From contig CAVPRR010000006.1 in the NCBI GenBank assembly GCA_963707965.1, positions 62,001 through 126,000 on the forward strand: a DNA stretch of 64,000 nucleotides, given 5' to 3'. Made by a program: the position numbers and the translations under genes. Within the stretch, counting starts at the first letter, position 1. Each line of letters starts with the position of its first letter. Under the pieces are notes generated by a model. The model was given only the letters and a program-made list of their open reading frames with translations, made no database searches and was not told the DNA's origin. Below are positions 35,268 to 42,437 of this stretch, piece by piece. Origin of the DNA: VRUE01 sp963707965 (GTDB lineage Bacteria; Actinomycetota; Thermoleophilia; Solirubrobacterales; 70-9).

Positions 35268-35273
35268 TAGGCT
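35268..35273 (+). promoter_or_regulatory. -10 element (TAGGCT) of trpS
   Basis: TAGGCT ends eight bases before ATG 35282, consistent with leaderless transcription. Confidence 0.5.
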
Positions 35274-35281
35274 GCTGGTCG

Positions 35282-36280
35282 ATGAGCTCTCCCGTCATCT
35301 TCTCCGGCATCCAGCCGACCGGCCGCAAGCACCTCGGCAACTACATCGGCGCGATCCGCCAGTACGTCGAGGGCCAGGACCGCGGCGACCCGGCGATCTT
35401 CTGCATCGTCGACCTGCACGCGATCTCGGTCGCCTACGACCCGGCCGAGTTGCGCGAGCGGCTCTATGACACGACCGCGATCCTGCTCGCCGCCGGGCTC
35501 GACCCGGCCCGCTGCATCCTCTTCCGCCAGTCCGACGTGCGCGAGCACACCGAGCTGACCTGGCTGCTCTCCGCCGTCACCTCACACGGCGACCTCAACC
35601 GCATGCACCAGTTCAAGGACAAGTCCTCGAAACAGCGCGAGCTGGTCTCGGCGGCGCTCTTCTTCTACCCGGTGCTGATGGCCTCCGACGTCCTCGCCTA
35701 CCGCGCCACCGAGGTCCCGATCGGCGACGATCAGCGCCAGCACGTCGAGCTGATGCGGGAGGTCGCCCGCCGCTTCAACGAGCGCTTCGGCGAGACCCTG
35801 GTCGTGCCGGAGCTGCGGATCCCCGAGGTCGGCGCCCGGATCATGGACCTGCAGGATCCGGAGCGGAAGATGTCGACCACGGGCGGCACCGAGGCCGGGA
35901 CGGTCCTCGTCCTCGACGAGCCCGACGCGATCCGCAAGAAGTTCGGCAGCGCCGTCACCGACTCCGGCCGCGAGGTCGTCCGCGGCCCCGAGAAGGCCGG
36001 GATCGCCAACCTGATCGACATCCTCGCGGTCGCCCGTGGAATCGACCCTGCCGAGGTCGAGCGCGAGTTCGAGGGCGCCGGGTACGGCGACTTCAAGCAG
36101 GCCGTCGCCGAGGGAGTGGTCGACCTGCTCGCCCCGGTGCGCGAGCGCTACGCCGAGCTTCGGCCCGACGAGACGGCCCTGGAGGCGGCGCTCTCGGCCG
36201 GCGCCGAGAAGGCGCGCTCGATCTCTTCGCAGACGCTTGCTGACGTTCGCGACCGGATGGGCATCGGCCCCCAGCGGTAA
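35282..36280 (+). CDS. trpS: Tryptophanyl-tRNA synthetase
   Basis: This 332-residue class I synthetase charges tRNA-Trp. It has FSGIQPTGRKHLGNYIGAIRQ near the N-terminus (HxGN is the HIGH equivalent), KDKSSKQRELVSAALFFYPVLMASDVL for tryptophan binding, GDDQRQHVELMREVARRFN, and PERKMSTTGG as the KMSKS loop (KMST). Length is typical for the bacterial enzyme. ATG 35282 follows a TAGGCT -10. The TAA stop is itself part of a TAAGTT element for scpA. No leader region is present for T-box type control. Confidence 0.96.
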   Translation: MSSPVIFSGIQPTGRKHLGNYIGAIRQYVEGQDRGDPAIFCIVDLHAISVAYDPAELRERLYDTTAILLAAGLDPARCILFRQSDVREHTELTWLLSAVTSHGDLNRMHQFKDKSSKQRELVSAALFFYPVLMASDVLAYRATEVPIGDDQRQHVELMREVARRFNERFGETLVVPELRIPEVGARIMDLQDPERKMSTTGGTEAGTVLVLDEPDAIRKKFGSAVTDSGREVVRGPEKAGIANLIDILAVARGIDPAEVEREFEGAGYGDFKQAVAEGVVDLLAPVRERYAELRPDETALEAALSAGAEKARSISSQTLADVRDRMGIGPQR

Positions 36281-36283
36281 GTT
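36278..36283 (+). promoter_or_regulatory. -10 element (TAAGTT) of scpA overlapping the trpS stop
   Basis: TAAGTT starts with the trpS TAA and ends six bases before the scpA GTG at 36290. Confidence 0.45.
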
Positions 36284-36289
36284 GGGCCG

Positions 36290-37024
36290 GTGACCGTCGC
36301 GGAGCTGGACCTCGAGCTCGACGTCTTCGCGGGGCCGTTCGACCTGCTGATGGCGGTTGTGTTGCGCGAGGAGGTCGACCTCCTGGAGGTCGAGCTGGGC
36401 GAGGTCGTGGTCGCCTACGTCGAGCATCTGGAGAGGGAGGGGGAGCTGGAGCTCGAGGTTGCGACCGAGTTCCTGGTCCTGATCGCGGCTCTGCTGGAGT
36501 TGAAGTCGCGCCTGCTCCTGCCCGGCGCCGACGAGGAGCTGGAGGAGCTCGGCCCCGAGGAGGCGGTCGAGGAGCTGCTGGCGCGGCTGCTCGAGTACCG
36601 GCGCTACCGCGACGCCGCAGCGATGCTCGGCGAGCGCTTCGAGGCGGGGCGGGGGTACCTCTACCGGGCAGCGCCACTGCCGCCCGAGCTCCGCCGGATC
36701 GCAGTCGAGGCGGCCACGGCCGTCTATGACGCCGAGCAGCTCGGCAGCGCACTCGGCGACCTGCTGGAGGCCCCGCCGCCGCTCGACACGAGCCACATCC
36801 GGCCGACCGTATCGCTGGAGAGGAGGCTGCGCGCCCTGCGCGAGGCCCTCGCCGGCAACCCCTGCATCGACTTCGACGAGCAGTTCGGCGGCGAGGACCG
36901 CCTCACCCAGGCGGTGACCCTGTTTGCGTTGCTCGAGCTGTATAGGAAGGGCGAGGTGACCTGGAAGCAGAGCAAGCCGTTCGGCCCGATCGCGATCCAC
37001 CGGCAGGAGGCGGGGACGGCGTGA
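36290..37024 (+). CDS. scpA: Segregation and condensation protein A
   Basis: This 244-residue kleisin of the SMC-ScpAB condensin bridges the SMC heads during chromosome organisation. It has LDVFAGPFDLLMAVVLREEVDLLEVELGEVV at the N-terminus, a central ELEVATEFLVLIAALLELKSRLLLPG helix and a C-terminal winged helix (VTLFALLELYRKGEVTWKQSKPFGPI). It is rich in Leu and Glu. The stop overlaps the scpB start. Confidence 0.93.
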   Translation: MTVAELDLELDVFAGPFDLLMAVVLREEVDLLEVELGEVVVAYVEHLEREGELELEVATEFLVLIAALLELKSRLLLPGADEELEELGPEEAVEELLARLLEYRRYRDAAAMLGERFEAGRGYLYRAAPLPPELRRIAVEAATAVYDAEQLGSALGDLLEAPPPLDTSHIRPTVSLERRLRALREALAGNPCIDFDEQFGGEDRLTQAVTLFALLELYRKGEVTWKQSKPFGPIAIHRQEAGTA

Positions 37025-37590
37025 AGGACCTCGCTCGCACGATCGAGGCGCTCCTCTTCCTCTCCGCGCAGCCGGTCAGCGCCGCCGACCTGGTTGCGGC
37101 GACCGAGGCCACCGAGGGCCAGGTTGCCGAGGCGATAGACGTCCTGCGCGAAGACCTTGCCGAGGGAAGTAGGGGCATCGTCCTGCGCGAGGTGGCCGGC
37201 GGGTTTGCGCTTGCCAGCGATCCCGCCAGCGAGGAGGCCGCGCGGCGGCTGCTCGCCAAGCCGCGGACCCCACCGCTCACCCAGGCGCAGGCGGAGGCGC
37301 TCGCGATCGTCGCCTACCTGCAGCCGGTCTCGCGGCCCGAGGTGGCGCGCATCCGCGGCGTCTCCTCGGAGTCGGCGGTGCAGACGCTGGCCGAGCGCGG
37401 CCTCCTCGAAGAGTCCGGGCGCTCCCGATTCGGCGCCGCCCTCTTCAAGACCACGGAGCTCTTCGAGCGGCTCTTCGGCATCTCCGGCCTCGATCAGTTG
37501 CCCGATCCCTCCCGTTTCGATCCCACTCCCGAGGACGAGCGCGAGCTGCGCGAGCGACTGCTGAAGGCCGGGGAGCAGCGCGCCGAGTAG
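37021..37590 (+). CDS. scpB: Segregation and condensation protein B
   Basis: This 189-residue partner of ScpA forms a tandem winged-helix dimer that binds ScpA in the SMC complex. ARTIEALLFLSAQPVSAADL opens the first winged helix, and LTQAQAEALAIVAYLQPVSRPEVARIRGVSSESAVQTLAERGLL is the strongly conserved second one. TTELFERLFGISGLDQLP closes the fold. The GTG start overlaps scpA, and seven bases separate its stop from the pseudouridine synthase gene, a linkage common in Gram-positive bacteria. Confidence 0.94.
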   Translation: MKDLARTIEALLFLSAQPVSAADLVAATEATEGQVAEAIDVLREDLAEGSRGIVLREVAGGFALASDPASEEAARRLLAKPRTPPLTQAQAEALAIVAYLQPVSRPEVARIRGVSSESAVQTLAERGLLEESGRSRFGAALFKTTELFERLFGISGLDQLPDPSRFDPTPEDERELRERLLKAGEQRAE

Positions 37591-37597
37591 GCGGCCC

Positions 37598-38284
37598 GTG
37601 CGCCTCGCCAAGTACCTCGCGCACAGCGGCGTCGCCTCGCGCCGTGCCGCGGAGCGCATCGTTGCCGCGGGACGGGTGACCGTTGGGGGCCGGGTGGCGA
37701 CAGACCCTGCACTGGACGTCGCGGAGGGCGACGACGTGAGGGTGGATGGAAGCCCTGTTTCGGCGGAGCCGCGCGAGGTGTGGGCCGTCAACAAGCCACC
37801 CGGCGTCGTTTCCACGGCACGTGAGCCCGGAGGGAGGCCGGCTGTGGTCGACCTGGTCGACTCCCGTGCGCGCCTCTACCCGGTCGGCCGGCTCGACGTC
37901 GACTCGACGGGCCTGCTGCTGCTGACAAACGACGGCGAGCTCGCCAACCGGCTCACACACCCGCGCTACGGGGTGGCGAAGGCCTACCGGGTGGCGCTGC
38001 GCCGCCCGCCGTCCTCGAGGGACCTGCGGCGCCTGGCCGGCGGGGTGGAGCTCGACGATGGCCCGACTGCGCCGGCCGAGGTGCGGCGGCTCGGCGAGCG
38101 GGAGGTCGAGATCGTCCTGCGAGAGGGGCGCAATCGCCAGGTCCGTCGCATGGCCGAGGCGGTGGGAAATGCGGTGGTCGCGCTGCGCCGCGTCCGCTTC
38201 GGGCCGATCGAGCTGGGCCGGCTGGCCGAGGGCGAGGCGCGCCGGCTCGGCGACGAGGAGGTTGCCGCTCTTCGCCACTGCTAG
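37598..38284 (+). CDS. rluB: RsuA/RluB-family 23S rRNA pseudouridine synthase
   Basis: This 228-residue enzyme has an S4 RNA-binding domain at about 1-55 (RLAKYLAHSGVASRRAAERIVAAGRVTV). The catalytic domain carries the Asp in YPVGRLDVDSTGLLLLTNDG, preceded by NKPPGVVSTA and followed by REGRNRQVRRMAEAVG. The RluB subgroup modifies U2605 in E. coli 23S rRNA; the exact target here is inferred. GTG 37598 is just after scpB. Confidence 0.9.
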   Translation: MRLAKYLAHSGVASRRAAERIVAAGRVTVGGRVATDPALDVAEGDDVRVDGSPVSAEPREVWAVNKPPGVVSTAREPGGRPAVVDLVDSRARLYPVGRLDVDSTGLLLLTNDGELANRLTHPRYGVAKAYRVALRRPPSSRDLRRLAGGVELDDGPTAPAEVRRLGEREVEIVLREGRNRQVRRMAEAVGNAVVALRRVRFGPIELGRLAEGEARRLGDEEVAALRHC

Positions 38285-38325
38285 AGGCTTGATGCGGCCT
38301 GGACTCTGGGAAGATGCGGCGGCCG

Positions 38326-38700
38326 ATGAGCGAAGAGCGACTTTTTGCAGTTCGAGGGGCCGTCCAGGCCGAGGCGAATGAGGCCAGCGCGATCCTCGCC
38401 GCAACGGCTGAGCTGATGCGGGCGCTGCTGGAGCGAAATGACCTTGCGCCGGATGCCCTGGTCAGCTGCCTGTTCACGACGACCGACGACCTGGATGCAG
38501 AGTTCCCCGCTGTCGCCGCCCGCGGTCTCGGTCTCGAGGCCGTCCCCCTGCTCTGCTGTCGCGAGATCCCCGTTCCCGACTCGATGGAGCGGGTGATCCG
38601 GGCCATGGTCCACTACTACGCCCCGGTCGGTCACGCGCCTGCCCACGCCTACCTGGGCGCCACGCAGGAGCTGCGCTCCGACCTCCACGCCGCCCAGTAG
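38326..38700 (+). CDS. aroH: Chorismate mutase, monofunctional AroH class
   Basis: This 124-residue enzyme converts chorismate to prephenate. It belongs to the trimeric pseudo-alpha/beta-barrel AroH class known from Bacillus. R10 (LFAVRGAVQ), E80 with C79 (LLCCREIPV), R92 and Y109 (HAYLGA) match the catalytic residues R7, E78, R90 and Y108 of that family. An in-frame ATG at 38314 would add four residues; neither start has a clear ribosome site. It stands just before the aromatic gene group, separated from it by a tandem repeat array. Confidence 0.9.
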   Translation: MSEERLFAVRGAVQAEANEASAILAATAELMRALLERNDLAPDALVSCLFTTTDDLDAEFPAVAARGLGLEAVPLLCCREIPVPDSMERVIRAMVHYYAPVGHAPAHAYLGATQELRSDLHAAQ

Positions 38701-38711
38701 GAGGCCCCCGC

Positions 38712-38789
38712 GCCCGCAACACCGTTTCCACGCATTAGCCCGCAACACCGTTTCCACGCATTAGCCCGCAACACCGTTTCCACGCATTA
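38712..38789. repeat. Three perfect 26-bp direct repeats
   Basis: The unit begins GCCCGCAACACCGTTTCCAC and ends GCATTA. The copies at 38712, 38738 and 38764 are identical. The following bases contain two inverted relatives of TTTCCAC (TGGAAAGGATG at 38792 and 38816). The array lies between aroH and hisC in 200 bases without a gene. Confidence 0.9.
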
Positions 38790-38888
38790 CATGGAAAGGA
38801 TGGCTTCGGAGCGCGTGGAAAGGATGTTTCGGGCCGGCATGAGAGAAGCCTCTGACCAGGTGACCATCCCTCTGAGGGTCGTGTCAGC

Positions 38889-38894
38889 CAGAAT
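38889..38894 (+). promoter_or_regulatory. -10 element (CAGAAT) of the hisC-type gene
   Basis: CAGAAT ends six bases before ATG 38901, indicating a leaderless start. Confidence 0.4.
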
Positions 38895-38900
38895 GGACCC

Positions 38901-39995
38901 ATGACCGTCACGTTCGCGGAGAGGCTCGCCCGCATCCCGGGCTACCAGGCCGGCGTTCCGACCGGCAAGGCGCCCGAGGCGATTGCCGCCAGCGGCATTG
39001 CTCAGCTCGCCTCCAACGAGTCGCCGTTTCCGCCCCACCCGAAGGTGGTGGAGGCCATTCGCAGCGCCGCCGGCGCGATGAACCGCTACCCGGACCCCGG
39101 CGCGACCCTGCTGCGCCAGCGCATCGCCGAGCGCTACGAGACCGAGCCGGGGCGGATCGCGGTCGGCAACGGTTCCTGCGAGATCCTCCTCGCTGCCGCC
39201 GTGGCGCTCTGCGAGTCCGGCGCCGAGATCCTCTACGCCTGGCCGTCCTTCTCGATGTACCCGCACCTGGCGGCGCTGACCGATGCGCGTGAGGTTCGGG
39301 TGCCGCTTGCCGACGGATACGTCCACGACCTCGACGCGATGGAGTCCGAGGTGACCGCCGCCACCCAGCTGGTCATCGTCTGCAACCCGAACAACCCGAC
39401 GGGCACGCACCTGCCGGCCGCGGAGGTCGCCGCCTTCTGCGAGCGCCTGCCCGGCCACGTGACCGTGGTGCTCGACGAGGCCTACGTCGAGTTCCAGACC
39501 CACGACGACCCGGACACGACCATCGACCTGCTCGCGGGGCTCCCCAACCTGGTCGTTCTGCGGACCTTCAGCAAGGTCTACGGGCTGGCGGGGCTGCGAG
39601 TCGGCTTCGCGATCGGCTCGGCCAAGTTCCGCGCTGCCGTCGATGCGGTGCGCCAGCCGTTCAGCGTCAACGCTCTCGCTCAGGCGGCCGCCGCCGAGGC
39701 GATCCTGCATCAGGACGACGTCGAGCAGCGCGTGGAGAAGACGATTGCCGAGCGGATCCGCGTGCAGGAGGCGCTGCGCGAGAGGGGCCTCCGCACGGCC
39801 GACACCGAGGCCAACTTCTCCTGGATCGACCTCGGCGAGGCCGGCGAGGAAGAGGTCGTGGCTGGACTCGGCGAGCGCTCGATCGCGGTCCGCCCGGGCA
39901 CGCCCCTTGGCGGTCCCGGCCACATCCGCGTCACCTTTGGCACCCCCGCCGAGAACGACCGGTTCCTTGCGGCCCTCGACGAGATCCTCGACTAA
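38901..39995 (+). CDS. hisC: HisC-type PLP aminotransferase (histidinol-phosphate or aromatic)
   Basis: This 364-residue fold-type I aminotransferase has SNESPFPPHP, NPNNPTGTHLP, VLDEAYVEF and the PLP-binding K225 in TFSKVYGLAGLRVGFAIG. The sequence is of the histidinol-phosphate aminotransferase family. The gene is not near other his genes but sits between chorismate mutase and aroF/tyrA/aroA, so it may act mainly as the aromatic (phenylpyruvate/hydroxyphenylpyruvate) aminotransferase. Specificity cannot be read directly. Its TAA stop overlaps the presumed -35 of the aroF leader. Confidence 0.88.
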   Translation: MTVTFAERLARIPGYQAGVPTGKAPEAIAASGIAQLASNESPFPPHPKVVEAIRSAAGAMNRYPDPGATLLRQRIAERYETEPGRIAVGNGSCEILLAAAVALCESGAEILYAWPSFSMYPHLAALTDAREVRVPLADGYVHDLDAMESEVTAATQLVIVCNPNNPTGTHLPAAEVAAFCERLPGHVTVVLDEAYVEFQTHDDPDTTIDLLAGLPNLVVLRTFSKVYGLAGLRVGFAIGSAKFRAAVDAVRQPFSVNALAQAAAAEAILHQDDVEQRVEKTIAERIRVQEALRERGLRTADTEANFSWIDLGEAGEEEVVAGLGERSIAVRPGTPLGGPGHIRVTFGTPAENDRFLAALDEILD

Positions 39996-40016
39996 CGGGG
40001 CTCCACCTGCTACAAC
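39988..40016 (+). promoter_or_regulatory. Promoter of the aroF leader
   Basis: TCGACT (39988-39993) and TACAAC (40011-40016) are exactly 17 bases apart. The GTG of the leader open frame follows eight bases later, so the leader peptide mRNA is likely leaderless. Confidence 0.6.
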
Positions 40017-40024
40017 GTTCTGCA

Positions 40025-40117
40025 GTGAAGCGAGCAGGCCACAGCATGAGTCGCCCGTGCGCCGCCGGTGCCGCGCTCAGCCCTGCCCGTGCTTCCTATT
40101 TCTGGCGATTTAGCTAG
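40025..40117 (+). CDS. aroF leader peptide ending SYFWRFS (attenuation peptide)
   Basis: This 30-codon frame opens with GTG 40025 (ATG 40046 is in frame) and ends SPARASYFWRFS followed by TAG at 40115-40117. Tyr, Phe, Trp, Arg and Phe lie just before the stop, directly upstream of the gene for the first enzyme of aromatic amino acid synthesis. A terminator-like stem begins at the last base of the stop codon. A leader peptide with a Ser-Tyr-Phe motif upstream of aroF (AroR) has been described in Corynebacterium glutamicum, to my knowledge. Stalling at these codons under aromatic amino acid shortage would alter folding of the stem. This is recognition by pattern and position; there is no experimental proof. 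Confidence 0.78.
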   Translation: MKRAGHSMSRPCAAGAALSPARASYFWRFS

Positions 40118-40172
40118 GCGTCCGGCCCCGCGGCGGCGAGCCGCAACCAGACAGAGCGCTTGGCCGGACGCC
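40117..40172 (+). terminator. aroF attenuator stem
   Basis: GGCGTCCGGCC (40117-40127) pairs perfectly with GGCCGGACGCC (40162-40172). Within the loop GCGGC/GCCGC (40130-40144) forms a second stem. The first arm starts at the leader stop codon, so a ribosome stalled on the Tyr-Phe-Trp codons would cover it. No T-tract follows; termination without one, or masking of downstream translation, would have to be the mechanism. Confidence 0.65.
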
Positions 40173-40232
40173 CACTCCCGATTCGCGCGATCCGCGATGC
40201 ACGCGCTCGCATGGCGAGATCCCGCTGGAAAG

Positions 40233-40238
40233 TAAGGT
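40233..40238 (+). promoter_or_regulatory. Possible -10 element (TAAGGT) directly before aroF
   Basis: TAAGGT ends seven bases before GTG 40246, which would allow leaderless aroF mRNA that bypasses the attenuator. It conflicts with the ribosome-site start at 40267; both may be used. Confidence 0.35.
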
Positions 40239-40266
40239 CTCAGGTGTGGAGAAAGGTGGCGGCAAG

Positions 40267-41349
40267 ATGATGATCGGAATGCAGGGCGGGACGCGAGATC
40301 TGGTTCGCGACCAGCGGATCGAGCGGATCGTGGAGTTGGTCCCGCCTGCCGGGCTGCTCGCCGACCTGCCGCTGGGCGAGGAACGCGAGCGGGCGGTGGT
40401 GCGCGGGCGAGCCGAGGTCGGGAGCATCCTCAGCCGAGACGACGACCGGCTGCTTGTCGTGGTCGGCCCGTGCAGCGTCCACGATGTCGATGCTGCGCTC
40501 GAGTACGCGGGCAGGCTCAGCCAGGCGGCGGGGGAGCTCGCCGACGACCTGGTGATCGCGATGCGGGTCTACTTCGAGAAGCCGCGCACCACCACAGGTT
40601 GGAAGGGGCTGATAAACGACCCCCACCTGGACGGCTCCTGCGACGTGAATGCCGGCCTGCGCATGGCCCGCACGCTGCTGCTCAAGGTGCTCGACCTCGA
40701 TCTTGCCATCGGCTGCGAGTTCCTCGACCCGATCACGCCGCAGTACATCTCCGACACGGTCACCTGGGGTGCGATCGGGGCCCGCACGACCGAGAGCCAG
40801 ATCCACCGCCAGCTTGGCTCGGGCCTCTCGATGCCGATCGGCTTCAAGAACCGCACCGACGGCAACGTGCAGGTCGCCGTCGACGCGGTCCGGGCGGCGG
40901 CGGTGCCGCACGCCTTCGCCGGCATCGACGACAACGGCGCACCGGCCATTCTCCACACGACCGGCAATCCCGATGGGCACGTGATCCTGCGCGGCGGCAA
41001 CGGCACCACGAACTACGACGCCGGTGCGGTTGCCGGCGTGCTGGAGCTGCTCGAGGCGGCGGGGCTGCCCGAGCGGGTCGTGATCGACGCCTCCCACGGC
41101 AACAGCGAAAAGGACCCCGCGCAGCAGGTGGCCGCGGCGAAGAGCGTCGCCGATCAGGTTGCCGGCGGGAACGCGGCGATCGTCGGCCTGATGCTGGAGT
41201 CCTTCCTGGTCTCGGGTCGCCAGGACCTGGACGGCGGTGAGGCGCTCGTCTACGGCCAGTCGGTCACCGACCCGTGCATCGACTGGGACACGACGGTCTC
41301 CCTGCTTCGCGAGCTTGCGGGCGCGGTTCGAGCACGGCGCGGCGAATGA
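40267..41349 (+). CDS. aroF: DAHP synthase, class I alpha (AroF/AroG/AroH type)
   Basis: This enzyme of about 360 residues condenses PEP and erythrose 4-phosphate, the committed step of the shikimate pathway. Motifs are VVVGPCSVHDVDAALEYA, MRVYFEKPRTTTGWKGLINDP, GCEFLDPITPQYISD, WGAIGARTTESQ, MPIGFKNRTDGN and IDASHGNSEKDP. The metal-ligand Cys is in GPCS. ATG 40267 has GAAAGGTGG 7-10 bases upstream; GTG 40246 would add seven residues and fits a leaderless start. Control is likely by the upstream leader peptide and attenuator. Its stop overlaps tyrA. Confidence 0.94.
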   Translation: MMIGMQGGTRDLVRDQRIERIVELVPPAGLLADLPLGEERERAVVRGRAEVGSILSRDDDRLLVVVGPCSVHDVDAALEYAGRLSQAAGELADDLVIAMRVYFEKPRTTTGWKGLINDPHLDGSCDVNAGLRMARTLLLKVLDLDLAIGCEFLDPITPQYISDTVTWGAIGARTTESQIHRQLGSGLSMPIGFKNRTDGNVQVAVDAVRAAAVPHAFAGIDDNGAPAILHTTGNPDGHVILRGGNGTTNYDAGAVAGVLELLEAAGLPERVVIDASHGNSEKDPAQQVAAAKSVADQVAGGNAAIVGLMLESFLVSGRQDLDGGEALVYGQSVTDPCIDWDTTVSLLRELAGAVRARRGE

Positions 41350-42431
41350 GGGCAGCAGTCCTCGGGGTGGGCCTGATCGGCGGCTCGATCGGACTCGCTC
41401 TCCGGCAACGGCTCGAATGCGAGGTAACCGGCTTCGATCCCGAGCCGCGGACGGTGGAGCAGGCGGTTGAGGCCGGCGCCCTCGATCGCGGGGCCACGTC
41501 GGTTGCGCTTGCCTGCGAGGGTGCTGAGCTGGTCTTCTGCGCGGCCCCGGTATCGGCGCTTCCCGAGCTGGCCCGCAGCGCACTCGATGCGTGCGGCCCC
41601 GATGCCGTGGTCACCGACGTCGGCTCCACCAAGCGGGAGATCGTCGCCGCGCTGGGCGCCGATGAGCGCTTCATCGGCGGGCACCCGCTTGCCGGCGCCG
41701 AGACCTCCGGGGTCGAGAACGCCCGCGATGACCTCCTCGACGGGGCCCGCTGGTACCTGACCCCCACCGAGCGCTCCAGCGGCCTGCTCTACGACCGCCT
41801 GCAGCGAGCCGTCGCCGGTCTCGGCGCGCGGCCGCAGGCGATCGACGCCGAGGCCCATGACCGGCTGATGGCGACGGTCAGCCACCTTCCCCACGTGGTT
41901 GCCAACGTGCTTGTCGGCCAGGCGGCGGCGGAGCTGACCCGCGATTCGGAGCGGATGCCCGAGGTCGGCCCGAGCTTCCGCGACACGACCCGGGTCGCCG
42001 GCGCCAACCCGGCCATCTGGGGAGACATCTTCTCGACCAACCGCGAGGCCGTTGCCGAGGCGATCGATGCGGTCGTGACCCGCCTGCACGAGGCCGCTGA
42101 GCTGATCCGAGCCGGGGAACGCGAGCCCGTGGCCGCCTGGCATGCAGCCGCGGCGGCTGACCGGCGCCGCCTGCTGGAGACCCAACTGGCCGGCGGGCCG
42201 CTGCGAGAGCTCCGCGTCGTCGTCGCCAACCGGCCCGGCACCGTCGCGGAGCTGGCCCTTGCGCTGGGGGAGGCCGGCGTCAACATCGAGGACATGGCCC
42301 TGTACCCCGCACCGGACATGACGTCCGGGGCGATCTCGCTGTGGGTGGTCGGCGACGAGCAGGCGGAGCGCGCCGCAACGCTGGTGCGCGGGCTGGGCCA
42401 CACGGTGACCGCACTCGGCGCCGGGGAGTAG
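41346..42431 (+). CDS. tyrA: Prephenate dehydrogenase with C-terminal ACT domain
   Basis: This 361-residue NAD(P)-dependent enzyme converts prephenate (or arogenate) to the tyrosine precursor. It shows Rossmann motif VLGVGLIGGSIGLALRQ, VTDVGSTKREIVAAL, FIGGHPLAGAETSGVENA and ATVSHLPHVVANVL. The C-terminal ACT domain at about 285-355 (ELRVVVANRPGTVAELALALGEAGVNIEDM) probably binds tyrosine for feedback control. ATG 41346 overlaps the aroF stop as ATGA. Confidence 0.93.
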   Translation: MRAAVLGVGLIGGSIGLALRQRLECEVTGFDPEPRTVEQAVEAGALDRGATSVALACEGAELVFCAAPVSALPELARSALDACGPDAVVTDVGSTKREIVAALGADERFIGGHPLAGAETSGVENARDDLLDGARWYLTPTERSSGLLYDRLQRAVAGLGARPQAIDAEAHDRLMATVSHLPHVVANVLVGQAAAELTRDSERMPEVGPSFRDTTRVAGANPAIWGDIFSTNREAVAEAIDAVVTRLHEAAELIRAGEREPVAAWHAAAAADRRRLLETQLAGGPLRELRVVVANRPGTVAELALALGEAGVNIEDMALYPAPDMTSGAISLWVVGDEQAERAATLVRGLGHTVTALGAGE

Positions 42432-42437
42432 GGGCGG

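Noticed and set aside
40118..40172. tRNA gene after the aroF leader
   Set aside because: The 7-bp end stem GCGTCCG/CGGACGC looks like an acceptor, but only about 40 bases lie inside and no anticodon or T arm is present.
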